Positions 26,694 to 36,627 of a stretch of DNA of 64,000 nucleotides are shown here, one piece after another. Both the position numbers and the translations under genes were made by a program. The notes under the pieces were generated by a model that was given only the letters and a program-made list of their open reading frames with translations, did no database searches and was not told where the DNA came from. Source of the stretch: Gordonia sediminis (GTDB lineage: Bacteria; Actinomycetota; Actinomycetes; Mycobacteriales; Mycobacteriaceae); contig RZUM01000008.1 of the NCBI GenBank assembly GCA_004193205.1, forward strand, positions 62,001 through 126,000. The letters run 5' to 3'. The first letter of the stretch is position 1, and each line of letters begins with the position of its first letter.

Positions 26694-28066
26694 CAACCTT
26701 CGAACTGGTCAATCCGGCGACCGCGGAGGTGATCGGCGACGTCGAGCTCACCGACGCGGCCGCGGTCGACGACGCGGTGGCCGCCGCGCAGTCCGCGCAG
26801 CGCGTGTGGTCAGGGCTCGCGCCGGCTGTCCGCGCCGCCCGATTGCGGGACTTCGCAGCGGCGGTGGCGGCACACCGCGACGAACTCGCCGCCCTCGAGG
26901 TCGCGAACTCCGGCCACCCCATCGGGCAGGCGCGTTGGGAGGCCGACCACGTGACCGATGTGCTGACCTACTATGCGGCGACCCCGGAACGGTTGTCCGG
27001 CAAGCAGATTCCCGTCGCCGGGGGAATCGACATCACCTTCTGCGAACCCATCGGCGTCATCGGCGTCATCACGCCGTGGAACTTTCCGATGACCATCGCG
27101 TCGTGGGGGTTCGCCCCGGCGCTCGCCGCGGGCAACGCGGTCATCGTCAAACCCGCCGAATGGACCCCGCTGACCACGATTCGACTCGCCGAACTCGCGG
27201 AGCAGGCTGGTTTGCCGCCGGGGTTGCTGCAGGTGCTGCCCGGTCGCGGGGATATCGTCGGTGAGGCGATGCTCGGGCATCGGGGGATCGGCAAGATCGT
27301 CTTCACCGGGTCCACCACCACCGGACGGCACGTGATGGCGCGAGCGGCGGAATCGGTGAAGCGGGTCACCCTCGAACTCGGTGGCAAGAGCGCCAACATC
27401 GTCTTCGCCGACTGCGATCTCGAACGGGCCGCGGCCACCGCCCCCTACGGCGTCTTCGACAACGCCGGCCAAGACTGCTGTGCACGCAGCCGGATTCTGG
27501 TGCAGCGCAGCGTCTACGAGAAGTTCATGGAGCTGCTCGAACCCGCGGTGACTTCAGTGCGGGTCGGCGACCCCACCGACGAGAACACCGAGATGGGACC
27601 TCTGGTCTCGCGGGCGCACCTCGAGAAGGTGTCGTCCTACGTCGGTGACGACGCGCCGATCGCGTTCCGCGGCAGCGCCCCGGACGGTCCCGGATTCTGG
27701 TTCCCCCCAACGGTGCTCACACCGGACCCGACCGACCGAACCGTGACCGAGGAAATCTTCGGCCCGGTGGTCACGGTGCTGCCCTTCGACGACGAGGCCG
27801 ACGCCGTCGCGATCGCGAACGCCACCGACTACGGGCTGTCGGGGTCGATCTGGACCGACGACCTCTCCCGCGCACTGCGGGTGTCGCGGGCGGTGGCGGC
27901 CGGGAACCTGTCGGTCAACTCGCACTCGTCGGTGCGGTACTCCACACCGTTCGGCGGGTTCAAACAGTCCGGCCTCGGCCGCGAACTGGGGCCCGACGCC
28001 CCGCTGGGGTTCACCGAGACCAAGAACGTCTTCATCGCCGTCTCCGACCTGGAAGGGAAACCATGA
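26690..28066 (+). CDS. NAD(P)-dependent aldehyde dehydrogenase (PuuC-like)
   Basis: 458 residues. The general base is Glu229 in TLELGGKS and the nucleophile Cys263 in NAGQDCCARSRI. The nucleotide site FTGSTTTGRHV and TPWNFP are present, as is the C-terminal EEIFGPVVTVLPF and PFGGFKQSGLGRE. It is shorter at the N-terminus than most aldehyde dehydrogenases but otherwise complete. The GTG start overlaps the hydrolase stop (GTGTGA at 26690-26693... one-base shift), so translation is coupled. It probably oxidises the gamma-glutamylated aldehyde intermediate to the acid; the exact substrate is inferred from the operon. Confidence 0.9.
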   Translation: MTTFELVNPATAEVIGDVELTDAAAVDDAVAAAQSAQRVWSGLAPAVRAARLRDFAAAVAAHRDELAALEVANSGHPIGQARWEADHVTDVLTYYAATPERLSGKQIPVAGGIDITFCEPIGVIGVITPWNFPMTIASWGFAPALAAGNAVIVKPAEWTPLTTIRLAELAEQAGLPPGLLQVLPGRGDIVGEAMLGHRGIGKIVFTGSTTTGRHVMARAAESVKRVTLELGGKSANIVFADCDLERAAATAPYGVFDNAGQDCCARSRILVQRSVYEKFMELLEPAVTSVRVGDPTDENTEMGPLVSRAHLEKVSSYVGDDAPIAFRGSAPDGPGFWFPPTVLTPDPTDRTVTEEIFGPVVTVLPFDDEADAVAIANATDYGLSGSIWTDDLSRALRVSRAVAAGNLSVNSHSSVRYSTPFGGFKQSGLGRELGPDAPLGFTETKNVFIAVSDLEGKP

Positions 28067-28848
28067 GCAGCACAGTCGATCTGACGCAGCGCCTGGCCGG
28101 ACGGGTCGCCGTCGTCACCGGCGGGGGTAGCGGTATCGGTTTGGCGTCGGCCCGCCGGATGCGCGCCGAGGGCGCCACCATCGTCATCGGCGATCTCGAT
28201 CCCGACGCCGGCCAACGCGCCGCCGACGAGGTCGGCGGCCTCTACGTGTCCGTCGACGTCGCGGACGGCGGACAGGTCGACGTGCTCTTCGACACCGCAG
28301 CGGAGCGCTACGGATCGGTGGACATCGCGTTCAACAACGCGGGCATCTCACCGCCCTCCGACGATCTGATCGAGACCACCGAGCTCGACGCGTGGCAGCA
28401 TGTGCAGTCGGTGAACCTGACGTCGGTCTACCTGTGCTGTCGGGCGGCACTGCGGCACATGACGGCGGCGGGCCGCGGAGCGATCATCAACACGGCCTCG
28501 TTCGTCGCGGTGATGGGCTCGGCCACGTCCCAGATCTCCTACACGGCATCCAAGGGCGGGGTGCTCGCCATGTCGCGGGAACTCGGTGTGCAGTATGCGC
28601 GGCAGGGAATCCGGGTCAACGCCCTGTGTCCGGGGCCGGTCAACACACCGCTGCTCACCGAACTCTTCGCCAAGGACCCCGAGCGCGCCGCACGCCGCCT
28701 CGTGCACGTCCCCGTCGGGCGTTTCGCCGAACCCGAGGAACTCGCGGCCGCGGTCGCCTTCCTCGCCAGCGACGACGCCTCCTTCATCACCGCGTCGTCG
28801 TTCCTCGTCGACGGCGGTATCAGCTCGGCCTACGTGACGCCGCTCTAA
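28063..28848 (+). CDS. Short-chain dehydrogenase/reductase
   Basis: 261-residue classical SDR. The cofactor motif is TGGGSGIG (19-26), with Asp44 in IGDLDPD at the end of the second strand favouring NAD(H). NNAG is at 91-94 and the catalytic set Ser146, Tyr160, Lys164 (YTASK) is intact. It overlaps the aldehyde dehydrogenase by ATGA. In an ethanolamine pathway it could oxidise the primary alcohol of gamma-glutamylethanolamide to the aldehyde used by the preceding enzyme; a polyamine pathway would not need it. That inference rests on gene context only. Confidence 0.88.
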   Translation: MSSTVDLTQRLAGRVAVVTGGGSGIGLASARRMRAEGATIVIGDLDPDAGQRAADEVGGLYVSVDVADGGQVDVLFDTAAERYGSVDIAFNNAGISPPSDDLIETTELDAWQHVQSVNLTSVYLCCRAALRHMTAAGRGAIINTASFVAVMGSATSQISYTASKGGVLAMSRELGVQYARQGIRVNALCPGPVNTPLLTELFAKDPERAARRLVHVPVGRFAEPEELAAAVAFLASDDASFITASSFLVDGGISSAYVTPL

Positions 28849-28852
28849 GGCC

Positions 28853-29575
28853 ATGACCACCACATCCGGTGCCGGGGATCTGTCCGACGCGTTGCTCGCG
28901 CCGGTCCGGCCGGCCAACGCGTTCGAGGAGACCGTGGGTCGGCTGCTGCAGATCATCCGGCTCGGTGTGTTCGCGCCGGGTGAGGCGATCCCGCCCGAAC
29001 GTGACCTTGCCGGGCGGCTCGGCGTGAGCCGCGACACGGTACGGGAGGCGATCAAGGCGTTGGCCGACACCGGTTTCCTGGTGTCGCGCCGCGGCCGGTA
29101 CGGCGGCACCTTCCTCGCCGACACGCTGCCCGCGCCCGAACCGGTGTCGCAACCGGTGACCGCCGCCGAACTCGACGACGCGCTGCGGGTGCGAGAGATC
29201 CTCGAGGTGGGAGCGGCGCGGATGGCGGCCGGGCGGACCTTCTCGGCCGCCGAGCGTGAGGCGTTGTGGGGCAGGCTCAGCGACATGCGCGGCGCGGGTG
29301 GCGACGACTACCGCCGCCTCGACTCACGGCTGCACCTGGCCATCGCCGAGGCCACGGGCGCGCCGTCGCTGGTCGCGATGGTCGCCGACAACCGGATGCG
29401 GATCAACCGTCTGCTCGACCGTATCCCGCTGCTCGAACCCAACCTCGCCCATTCCGAGGAGCAGCACGAGGCGATCCTGATCGCGATCCTGACCGGCAAC
29501 GCCGACGCGGCCGCCGATGCGATGCGGGTACACGTCGAGGGCACCGCGACGCTTCTGCACGGCTTTCTGGACTGA
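28853..29575 (+). CDS. FadR-subfamily GntR transcriptional regulator
   Basis: 240 residues. The winged helix-turn-helix is about residues 20-82, with IPPERDLAGRLGVSRDTVREAIKALADTGFL typical of GntR. A C-terminal FCD domain follows, keeping likely metal ligands in LHLAIAEATG, SEEQHEAIL and MRVHVEG. It begins four bases after the SDR stop, so it is the last gene of the operon. It probably represses the divergent permease/synthetase promoters through the 24451-24472 palindrome until a pathway metabolite binds; this is inference. Confidence 0.88.
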   Translation: MTTTSGAGDLSDALLAPVRPANAFEETVGRLLQIIRLGVFAPGEAIPPERDLAGRLGVSRDTVREAIKALADTGFLVSRRGRYGGTFLADTLPAPEPVSQPVTAAELDDALRVREILEVGAARMAAGRTFSAAEREALWGRLSDMRGAGGDDYRRLDSRLHLAIAEATGAPSLVAMVADNRMRINRLLDRIPLLEPNLAHSEEQHEAILIAILTGNADAAADAMRVHVEGTATLLHGFLD

Positions 29576-29602
29576 CCCGCGCTGGACCGACCCGCGGCCC
29601 CC

Positions 29603-29660
29603 ACACACAAAACTCGCAGATACACGAAGAGTTTTCCGTGCATCTGCGAGTTCTGTGTGT
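29603..29660. terminator. Long inverted repeat between gntR and DUF4191 genes
   Basis: A 24-base arm 29603-29626 pairs with 29637-29660 with only two mispaired positions and a ten-base loop containing AGAGTTTT. It sits between convergent genes, 27 bases past the gntR stop and 19 before the DUF4191 stop. It probably works as a bidirectional terminator. The low GC of the arms relative to surroundings and their repeat-like look raise the possibility of a dispersed palindromic element. Confidence 0.7.
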
Positions 29661-29679
29661 CAGAGCTCGTCGGCCTCGA

Positions 29680-30426
29680 TCAGCTGCGGCGTCGCGCGGT
29701 GCGCTGCATCCCACGCACCTTGGCGTTGCCCGGGAGCGGGCCCTTGGGCATACCGGGGCCTTGGGGATTGCGCCCGCCGAGCGCCGCCAACCGGCCCTCG
29801 AGGGCGTCGATCCGCTTGCCGTTGATGTTGGACGGCAGCTTGTTGACGTGGCGTTCGAGCTTGCTCAGCGGGACCTGGCCGTCGTCGTTGCCGACGATGA
29901 TCTCGTAGATCGGGGTGTCTCCGACGACCCGGGCGGCCTTCTTCTTCTCCTGCGCCAGCAGCGACTTGACGCGGGTGGGGGAGCCCTCGCCGACCAGGAT
30001 CACGCCCGGCTTGCCGATCACGCGGTGCACCGCGTCGAGGTGAGCGTTACCGCTGACGGCCTGCGAGACCCGCCACTGCCCGCGCATGTTGCTCAACGCC
30101 CACCCGGCGGCACCGGGCTGACCCTCGGCCTTGGTGTAGACGGTGCGCTGCACGCGTCGTCCGAAGAGGAGGAACGCGGCGAGCAGCCCGAGCACGATAC
30201 CCAGTGGCAGCAGGAACCAGAGCATGCCGAACACGAGCCCGAGCACCACGAAGACCGCGACGATCAGCACGAACGCGCCGACCATGTACGGGATCAGCCG
30301 TGGGTCTTCCTTCCGCTGCATCTGGAAGGCCTGCCACAGCTGCTTGTAGCGTTCCCTCGATGCCTGCCTGCGGGCCCGTTTTGCTGCGGCCTTTGCTTCT
30401 TTGCTCGCCGACGACGCCTTTGCCAT
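29680..30426 (-). CDS. DUF4191 membrane protein
   Basis: 248 residues. The basic N-terminus (Lys/Arg/Ala-rich, about 1-40) precedes two transmembrane helices near 48-68 and 70-88 separated by a very short turn. A soluble domain follows containing GKPGVILVGEG and PIYEIIVGNDDGQVPLSKLERHV. This matches the DUF4191 family (Rv2219-like), conserved next to lipA in Mycobacteriales; its function is unknown. ATG at 30426 (MAKASSASK) is chosen; upstream frame overlaps lipA and has no family similarity. The C-terminus is basic with a GMQRTARRR end. Confidence 0.85.
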   Translation of the reverse strand: MAKASSASKEAKAAAKRARRQASRERYKQLWQAFQMQRKEDPRLIPYMVGAFVLIVAVFVVLGLVFGMLWFLLPLGIVLGLLAAFLLFGRRVQRTVYTKAEGQPGAAGWALSNMRGQWRVSQAVSGNAHLDAVHRVIGKPGVILVGEGSPTRVKSLLAQEKKKAARVVGDTPIYEIIVGNDDGQVPLSKLERHVNKLPSNINGKRIDALEGRLAALGGRNPQGPGMPKGPLPGNAKVRGMQRTARRRS

Positions 30427-30488
30427 GGTTTCCAGCTTACTTCGCGCGCGACGCCCTGCGGACCCCCCGTCGGACTTCGCCGGGAAGT

Positions 30489-31526
30489 CTAACGAGCCAG
30501 ACGCTCGAGCAGACTCGTGGCCTCCTGGGCCGCCGACCCCTCCTCGGCGAGGTGCGCGAGCTCTGGGGAGATCTCGCGGCCGTGGTGGGCCATGGCCTGC
30601 GCGTACAGGCGTCCGGCACGATAGGAGGAGCGGACCAGCGGACCGGCCATGACCCCGGCGAAGCCGAGTTCGGTGGCGAAATCGGAGTGGTCGACGAACT
30701 CTTCGGGCTTCACCCACCGCTCCACCGGATGATGACGCGGCGAGGGCCGCAAGTACTGGGTGATGGTCAGGATGTCGCAGCCCGCCTCGTGCAGGTCGAC
30801 GATCGCGGACTGGACCTCTTCGGGGGTCTCACCCATGCCGAGGATCAGGTTGGACTTGGTCACCAGACCGAAGTCGCGGGCCTGCGTGATCACGTCGAGA
30901 GACCGTTCGTAGCGGAACGCCGGACGGATGCGTTTGAAGATCCGCGGGACGGTCTCCAGGTTGTGGGCGAGTACCTCGGGACGCGCGTCGAAGACCTCGG
31001 CGAGCAGATCCGGCTTCGCATGGAAGTCGGGGATCAGGTTCTCCACCCCGGTGCCGGGGTTGAGGCGGTGGATGGCGCGCACGGTCTCGGCGTAGAGCCA
31101 GGCACCCTCGTCGGGTAGGTCGTCGCGGGCGACACCGGTGATGGTGGAGTACCGCAGACCCATCGCCTGCACGCTCTCGGCGACGCGGCGTGGTTCGTCA
31201 CGGTCGAGTTCGGCGGGCTTACCGGTGTCGATCTGGCAGAAGTCGCACCGCCGGGTGCACTGTTCGCCGCCGATCAGGAAGGTCGCCTCGCGGTCCTCCC
31301 AGCATTCGTAGATGTTGGGGCAGCCCGCCTCCTCACACACCGTGTGCAGGCCCTCACGCTTCACGAGGCCCTTGAGTTCGGTGTATTCGGGGCCCATGGT
31401 GGCGCGGGTCTTGATCCAGTTCGGCTTGCGCTCGATCGGGGTCTCGGCGTTGCGGACCTCGATGCGCAGCAGCTTGCGGCCGGCGGGTTCGGGTGGGGTG
31501 TGGTCGGTGGATGGGGACACGGTCAC
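30489..31526 (-). CDS. lipA: Lipoyl synthase
   Basis: 345-residue radical SAM enzyme inserting two sulfurs into octanoyl groups on carrier domains. The auxiliary cluster cysteines are in [12 protein letters not shown] and the radical SAM cluster is CTRRCDFC. The C-terminal serine ligand is in [13 protein letters not shown] at 31526 overlaps the lipB stop (GTGA), so the two are coupled. A -10-like TAGGAT (31534-31539) seven bases upstream could also drive a leaderless transcript from inside lipB. Substrate proteins encoded nearby include SucB. Confidence 0.97.
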   Translation of the reverse strand: MTVSPSTDHTPPEPAGRKLLRIEVRNAETPIERKPNWIKTRATMGPEYTELKGLVKREGLHTVCEEAGCPNIYECWEDREATFLIGGEQCTRRCDFCQIDTGKPAELDRDEPRRVAESVQAMGLRYSTITGVARDDLPDEGAWLYAETVRAIHRLNPGTGVENLIPDFHAKPDLLAEVFDARPEVLAHNLETVPRIFKRIRPAFRYERSLDVITQARDFGLVTKSNLILGMGETPEEVQSAIVDLHEAGCDILTITQYLRPSPRHHPVERWVKPEEFVDHSDFATELGFAGVMAGPLVRSSYRAGRLYAQAMAHHGREISPELAHLAEEGSAAQEATSLLERLAR

Positions 31527-32224
31527 CGCTCCGATCCTACGCGGGCGGTTTCTCGGGTATCGGGTGCGCGGCCCTCGGCGTCGAGGGCCTCCGACACCGC
31601 GGCGGCGACCGGGTCGATGAGCTCGTCGACGCGCAGTGACCGACCCAGCTCGCGGCTCAGCGACGTCACCCCGGCGTCGGCGATGCCACACGGCACGATC
31701 GCGTCAAAGGCGGACATGTCGGGGTCGATGTTGAGTGCGAAGCCGTGCAACGTGACCCCTCGGGCGACGCGGATGCCGATCTGGCCGAGCTTGCGTTCGG
31801 AGTCGTCGCACACCCACACCCCCGAGCGTCCGTCCACCCGGCCGGTTCTCACTCCGACGTCGGCACACACCCCGATCAGCGCTTCCTCCAACCGGCGCAC
31901 GTACTCGACGACGTCGAGCGGTTCGGCGAGCTTGACGATCGGGTAGCCGACGAGCTGCCCGGGGCCATGCCAGGTGATCCGCCCACCCCGGTCCACGTCG
32001 ATAACGAGCGAACCGTCGGTCGGGCGGTCGGAGTCCTCGGTGCGCTTCCCGGCGGTGTAGGTCGGGGGATGCTCGAGCAACAGCAGCACGTCATGGTCGA
32101 GCACGCCGTCGGCGCGTTGAGCGGCGAGGCGGTGCTGCAGGTCGTAGGCCTCGCGGTAGTCGACGACACCGAGGCGGCGCGTCTCGATCGGCGTGGCGTC
32201 GGCGCGGAGGGAACGATCATGCAT
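31523..32224 (-). CDS. lipB: Octanoyltransferase
   Basis: 233 residues. LipB moves octanoate from acyl carrier protein to lipoyl domains. The substrate loop [18 protein letters not shown], the lysine in [15 protein letters not shown] and the cysteine in [13 protein letters not shown] are intact. ATG at 32224 overlaps the stop of the upstream epimerase-like gene by eight bases; upstream frame is inside that gene and unlikely to be translated. It operates with LipA directly downstream. Gene order sucB, TIGR01777, lipB, lipA groups lipoate synthesis with a lipoyl-bearing enzyme. Confidence 0.96.
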   Translation of the reverse strand: MHDRSLRADATPIETRRLGVVDYREAYDLQHRLAAQRADGVLDHDVLLLLEHPPTYTAGKRTEDSDRPTDGSLVIDVDRGGRITWHGPGQLVGYPIVKLAEPLDVVEYVRRLEEALIGVCADVGVRTGRVDGRSGVWVCDDSERKLGQIGIRVARGVTLHGFALNIDPDMSAFDAIVPCGIADAGVTSLSRELGRSLRVDELIDPVAAAVSEALDAEGRAPDTRETARVGSER

Positions 32225-33101
32225 TCGCGTACTCCAGTGCCGCGTCGATGGTGGGGTGGTCGAAGGAGAATCCGTGTTCGGTGAGCACGTCAGGTGCAAC
32301 GCGCTGACTGATCAGAATCATTTCCTGCGCCATCTCGCCGCCGAGGCGACCGGCGACGAAGCCCGGCACGGACATCAGCGTGGGCCGGTGCACGGAGCGG
32401 CCGAGGGCGTCGACGAACTCCCCGAAGGGGACCGCGCCGGGGGCCGCCAGGTTGACCGGACCGGAGATCGACGACTCCAGCAGAAAGGCGATCGCGCGGA
32501 TCTCGTCGGGCAGGCTGATCCACGAGAAGTACTGCTTGCCGTTGCCGATCGAGCCGCCGAGGCCGAGCTTGAAAACGGGCCGCAGTTTCCCGAGGAGTCC
32601 GCCACGGCGCGACAGCACCGGCGCGGTGCGCAGAAGCACCACCCGGGTGTCTGGTCCCGCATTGGCGGTGGCCGCGATCTCCCAGTCGGTCACGAGATCG
32701 GCGAGGAAACCCTCGCCGGGACCGTCGGATTCGGTGGCCGCCCGCGACCCGGTGTCGCCGTAATAACCTGTGGCCGACGCGCTGAGGAAGGTCGGGACCC
32801 CCGCGGCCGCGACGGCCTCGGCGAGTACCTCGGTGGGGGTGATCCGGGAATCCCGCAGCTCCTGTTTGAACCGTCCGGTCCACAGCTGGTTCCCGATCCC
32901 GACCCCACCGAGGCCGATGACCGCGTCGACCCCCTCGAGGCTCTCGGCCGGAACACCGAATGTCTCTGGGTCCCAACTGAATTCATCGTCCGACAGGGCC
33001 TCTCGTCGGACCAGTCGGACCACGGTGTGCCCCGCGCCACGCAGCGCGGAGACCACCGCGGAGCCGATCAGACCCTGCGAGCCGGCGACGGCTATACGCA
33101 T
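32217..33101 (-). CDS. TIGR01777-family NAD(P)-binding epimerase-like protein
   Basis: 294 residues with an extended-SDR Rossmann fold. The cofactor loop is [16 protein letters not shown] at the N-terminus, followed by the family signature [36 protein letters not shown] supplies the YYG motif and [11 protein letters not shown] the family WI..D pattern. Members are often called SulA-like or cell-division inhibitors, without firm biochemical support. It starts six bases after the sucB stop, so it is probably in the same transcript, and overlaps lipB. No substrate can be assigned. Confidence 0.87.
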   Translation of the reverse strand: MRIAVAGSQGLIGSAVVSALRGAGHTVVRLVRREALSDDEFSWDPETFGVPAESLEGVDAVIGLGGVGIGNQLWTGRFKQELRDSRITPTEVLAEAVAAAGVPTFLSASATGYYGDTGSRAATESDGPGEGFLADLVTDWEIAATANAGPDTRVVLLRTAPVLSRRGGLLGKLRPVFKLGLGGSIGNGKQYFSWISLPDEIRAIAFLLESSISGPVNLAAPGAVPFGEFVDALGRSVHRPTLMSVPGFVAGRLGGEMAQEMILISQRVAPDVLTEHGFSFDHPTIDAALEYANA

Positions 33102-33107
33102 CGGGCC

Positions 33108-34862
33108 CTAGAGTCCGAGATCGGCGGCGAAACTGCCCGCCTCGAGACGCTTCTTGATGGTGGTCAGGAAGCGTCCGGCGTCGGCACCGTCGATGAGACG
33201 GTGATCGTAGGTCAGCGGGAGATACGACATCGAGCGCACCGCGATCGACTCCGAACCGTCCTCGCCGGCGATCACGACCGGCCGCTTGACGATCGCGCCG
33301 GTGCCGAGCATCGCCGCCTGCGGCGGCACCAGGATCGGGGTGTCGAACAGCGCGCCCTGGCTGCCGATATTGGTGATGGTGAACGTGCCACCGGCCAACT
33401 CGTCGGGTTTGAGCCCACCGGCACCCTTGCGGGCGCGGGCCGCGATGTCGGCGATCGCGCGGGCGAGTCCGGCGATGGACAGGTCGTCGGCGTTGTGGAT
33501 GACCGGCGACAGCAGGCCCTGCTCGGTGTCGACGGCGATGCCGAGATGCACCTTGTCGTAGTAGGTGATTTCCTTCTTGTCCTCGTCGATGGACGCGTTG
33601 ACGTTCGGGTGCGCCTTCAGCGCCTCCACGACCGCCTTCGCGATGAACGGCAGGAACGTGAGGTTGACACCCTCGGACGCCTTGAACGAGTCCTTGGCCT
33701 GCTTGCGCAGCGACACGATCTTGGTCATGTCGACCTCGAACACCTGGGTGAGCTGCGCACTGGTCTGCAGCGACTCGCGGGTCTTCTTGGCGGTGATCTG
33801 ACGGATCCGGTTGATCTTCTGCGTAGTGCCGCGCAGTGCGGCGAGTTCGGGCTTGACCTCGGGGGAGGCGGCGGCCGCGGCCGGTGTTGCAGGGGCGGCT
33901 GCCGGAGCCGCGGGCGCGGCCGGTGCCGGTGCCTTGGCCGCCTCGGCGGCGGCGAGCACGTCCTGCTTGCGGATGCGGCCCCCGACACCGGTCCCCTTGA
34001 CGGAGTTGAGGTCGATGTCGTTGTCCGCGGCGAGCTTTCGCACCAGCGGCGTCACGTACGGGGTCGACTCCATGGTCTCGGGTTCGGCCTTGGTGGCGGC
34101 GACCGGAGCGGGTTCCGGCTCGGGAGCCGGCGCGGGCGTGGCCTGGGCGGGTTCGGGTTCCGGCTCGGGCTCTGGCTCTGGCTCTGGGGTGGGCTCGGGA
34201 GCTGCGGGTGCCGGTGCCGGCGGCGCCGCGGGTGCGGCCGACGCGTCACCGATGACGGCGAGCTTGCCGCCCACCGCGACGACGTCGTCCTCCTGCGCGC
34301 TGATCTCGAGCAGCGTTCCGGCGACCGGGGACGGGATCTCGGTGTCGACCTTGTCGGTGGACACTTCGAGCAGCGGTTCGTCGGCGGCGACCTCGTCGCC
34401 CACCGACTTCAGCCAATTGGTCACGGTGCCCTCGGTGACCGACTCGCCGAGTTCGGGCATCAGCACGTCGGTGCCTTGTGCCGGACCGCTCGAGGCGGCG
34501 GGAGCCGCAGGGGCGGGTTCCGGTTCGGGTTCGGGGGCCGGCGCGGCCTCGGCGGCGGGAGCGGGCGCGGGCTCGCTGGGCGCGGGCTCGCTGGGCGCGG
34601 GCGCCTCGGCGGGTGCCTGCTCGCCGGCCTCGCCGATCAGGGCGAGTTCACCGCCGACCTCGACCACGTCGTCTTCCTGGGCGATGATCTTCGTCAGCAC
34701 ACCCGAAGCGGGGGCGGGGATCTCGGTGTCGACCTTGTCGGTGGACACCTCCAGCAAGGGCTCGTCGGCCTCGACGGTGTCGCCCTCCTCCTTGAGCCAC
34801 CTGGTGACTGTTCCCTCGGTGACACTTTCACCCAGGGCGGGCATCTGGACGGAGAAGGCCAT
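33108..34862 (-). CDS. sucB: Dihydrolipoamide acyltransferase E2 (SucB/DlaT type)
   Basis: 584 residues. Two N-terminal lipoyl domains (about 1-80 and 120-200) each carry the lipoylation lysine in STDKVDTEI. They are joined by very long Ala/Pro/Glu-rich linkers. A peripheral subunit-binding domain ([22 protein letters not shown]) starts near 285, and the catalytic acyltransferase domain ends with [15 protein letters not shown], containing the active His and Asp. In mycobacteria the corresponding DlaT serves pyruvate dehydrogenase and peroxynitrite defence; naming as succinyltransferase is therefore uncertain. ATG at 34862 is the obvious start. Confidence 0.93.
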   Translation of the reverse strand: MAFSVQMPALGESVTEGTVTRWLKEEGDTVEADEPLLEVSTDKVDTEIPAPASGVLTKIIAQEDDVVEVGGELALIGEAGEQAPAEAPAPSEPAPSEPAPAPAAEAAPAPEPEPEPAPAAPAASSGPAQGTDVLMPELGESVTEGTVTNWLKSVGDEVAADEPLLEVSTDKVDTEIPSPVAGTLLEISAQEDDVVAVGGKLAVIGDASAAPAAPPAPAPAAPEPTPEPEPEPEPEPEPAQATPAPAPEPEPAPVAATKAEPETMESTPYVTPLVRKLAADNDIDLNSVKGTGVGGRIRKQDVLAAAEAAKAPAPAAPAAPAAAPATPAAAAASPEVKPELAALRGTTQKINRIRQITAKKTRESLQTSAQLTQVFEVDMTKIVSLRKQAKDSFKASEGVNLTFLPFIAKAVVEALKAHPNVNASIDEDKKEITYYDKVHLGIAVDTEQGLLSPVIHNADDLSIAGLARAIADIAARARKGAGGLKPDELAGGTFTITNIGSQGALFDTPILVPPQAAMLGTGAIVKRPVVIAGEDGSESIAVRSMSYLPLTYDHRLIDGADAGRFLTTIKKRLEAGSFAADLGL

Positions 34863-35042
34863 CGTTGTTGACTCCTGAACTCGACGTGTGGTCACTAGGG
34901 CGGTCCACCGCGGTGTGTGCGCCGTCGGTGCACGCTGGACGGGGTGGCGGGTGAGCCGTCCGTCCTTGAGTCACCCTACCCGTCGCTCGTCACGGCTACG
35001 CGCTGTGGCCACACATTCCGCACCGCGAGTCGGGGCACCGGT

Positions 35043-36575
35043 TCAGCCCTGCGCGGCGATGTCCTCGAGCACCCGCGTGATGGTCCGCACGGGCACCCCG
35101 GTACCGCCCTTGGGGGTGTAGCCCCACGGGCCGCCGGTGTTGAACGCCGGACCGGCGATGTCGATGTGCGCCCAGGACACCGACGCCGGCACGAACTCCT
35201 TGAGGAACAGCCCGGCCGAGAGCATGCCGCCGTTGCGGTGATTGGTCACGTTGGCCAGATCGGCCACCCGCGACTTCAGGTCGGCGCGCAGTTCGGACGG
35301 CAACGGCATGGCCCAGCCGTTCTCGCCGACCTCGCGCGACAGCGCGGCCACGCGGTCGCGGAACTCGTCGGTGCCCATCACGCCGGGGGTGCGGGCGCCG
35401 AGTGCCACCATCTGCGCTCCGGTCAACGTCGCGGTGTCGATGAGGTAGTCCGGTTCGTCCTCGCAGGCACGCACGATGGCGTCGGCCAGGATCAGCCGGC
35501 CCTCGGCGTCGGTGTTGAGGACCTCGACGGTGGTGCCGCCGTACTGGGTCAGCACGTCGCCCGGGCGCTGCGCGGTGGCCGACGGCATGTTCTCGGCCAT
35601 CGGGACGGTCGCGGTGACCGACACGTCGAGGTCGAGGCGGGCGGCCAGGATCGTCGCCGCGATGACCGCCGCGGCACCGCCCATGTCGGAGGTCATGTGG
35701 TCCATGTTCGCGGCCGGCTTGATCGAGATGCCGCCGGTGTCGAAGGTGATGCCCTTACCCACCAGCGCCACCTTCTTGGCGTCCTTCTTACCGGTGTGGG
35801 TCAGGCGCACCAGGCGCGGCAGGCGCGAGGACCCCTTGCCGACGCCGATGATGCCGCCGTAACCCGCCTTCTCCAGCGCCTTGTCGTCGAGCACCTCCAC
35901 CTTCAGTCCGGCCGCGCTGCCCAGGCGCACGGCGCGGTCGGCGAACTCCTCCGGGTACAGATGGCTCGGCGGGGTGTTCACGAAATCGCGGGCGATCGCA
36001 ACGGAGTCGGCGACCGCGACCGCATGTGCCAGTTCGGTCTTCGCGGTCTTGCCCTTGTCGTCGACGAGCAGCGAGATCGTCGACGGCGGGGTCTTGCTCG
36101 GCTTGGTCTTCTCCGACCGGAACGCGTCGAAACGATAGGCGCCGAGGAAGAATCCCTCCGCAGCGGCAGCCAGGTCGATCACCGACAAGGTGGTCGCGGC
36201 GCGGTCGACCCCGTCGAGTTCGCGGGCCGCGATCCCGGCCGCCTGGCGGATCTGGTCGGCGTCGTCGAGGTTGTCGGCGTCGCCGAGCCCGACCGCGAGC
36301 ACGATGTCGACATCGAGGCCCTCGGGTGCTGCGAAACGCGTGACCTCGCCGTGCGCACCGGACGCCCCGAGACGTCGGACGGCCGCGCTGATGGCGTCGG
36401 CCTGCGCGTCGTCGAGTACACCGTCACCGATGGCCAGCGTCGGCTCACGGTCGTCGTCACCATTGGCGTCGGGTTTGATGAGCCCGATCACCAGTGCCTG
36501 ATCGTTCTTGCCGAGGGTGGTCGCCAACTCCAGTTCCGGGCCGCGCACGCGGTCGGCAGCATCGTTTTTGGTCAC
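35043..36575 (-). CDS. pepA: Leucyl aminopeptidase (cytosol aminopeptidase, M17)
   Basis: 510 residues. M17 hallmarks are [16 protein letters not shown] with the catalytic lysine and metal aspartates, MTSDMGGAA, and the signature [14 protein letters not shown] variable N-terminal domain precedes them. It releases N-terminal amino acids with two metal ions, in the cytosol as a hexamer. GTG at 36575 (VTKNDAADR) is chosen; an upstream extension would overlap the divergent gcvT. Only 52 bases separate the two starts, so their promoters overlap. Confidence 0.95.
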   Translation of the reverse strand: MTKNDAADRVRGPELELATTLGKNDQALVIGLIKPDANGDDDREPTLAIGDGVLDDAQADAISAAVRRLGASGAHGEVTRFAAPEGLDVDIVLAVGLGDADNLDDADQIRQAAGIAARELDGVDRAATTLSVIDLAAAAEGFFLGAYRFDAFRSEKTKPSKTPPSTISLLVDDKGKTAKTELAHAVAVADSVAIARDFVNTPPSHLYPEEFADRAVRLGSAAGLKVEVLDDKALEKAGYGGIIGVGKGSSRLPRLVRLTHTGKKDAKKVALVGKGITFDTGGISIKPAANMDHMTSDMGGAAAVIAATILAARLDLDVSVTATVPMAENMPSATAQRPGDVLTQYGGTTVEVLNTDAEGRLILADAIVRACEDEPDYLIDTATLTGAQMVALGARTPGVMGTDEFRDRVAALSREVGENGWAMPLPSELRADLKSRVADLANVTNHRNGGMLSAGLFLKEFVPASVSWAHIDIAGPAFNTGGPWGYTPKGGTGVPVRTITRVLEDIAAQG

Positions 36576-36627
36576 GGCACAACTGTGCCACAGGCCCGAG
36601 ATGGGCCGGGCCCAGTACGGTGTCCCC

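Noticed and set aside
22820-29575. Classical ethanolamine utilisation (Eut) microcompartment locus
   Set aside because: No shell proteins and no EutBC lyase; enzymes fit gamma-glutamylation instead.
22820-29575. Recent mobile-element insertion
   Set aside because: No transposase, integrase, terminal repeats or tRNA target at the edges, and composition resembles the neighbours; transfer cannot be shown from the sequence alone.
32193-34871. Open frame of about 890 codons antisense to sucB, the epimerase-like gene and part of lipB
   Set aside because: It mirrors real genes with clear domains; long antisense frames are expected at this GC content, and its protein is low-complexity with no recognisable family.
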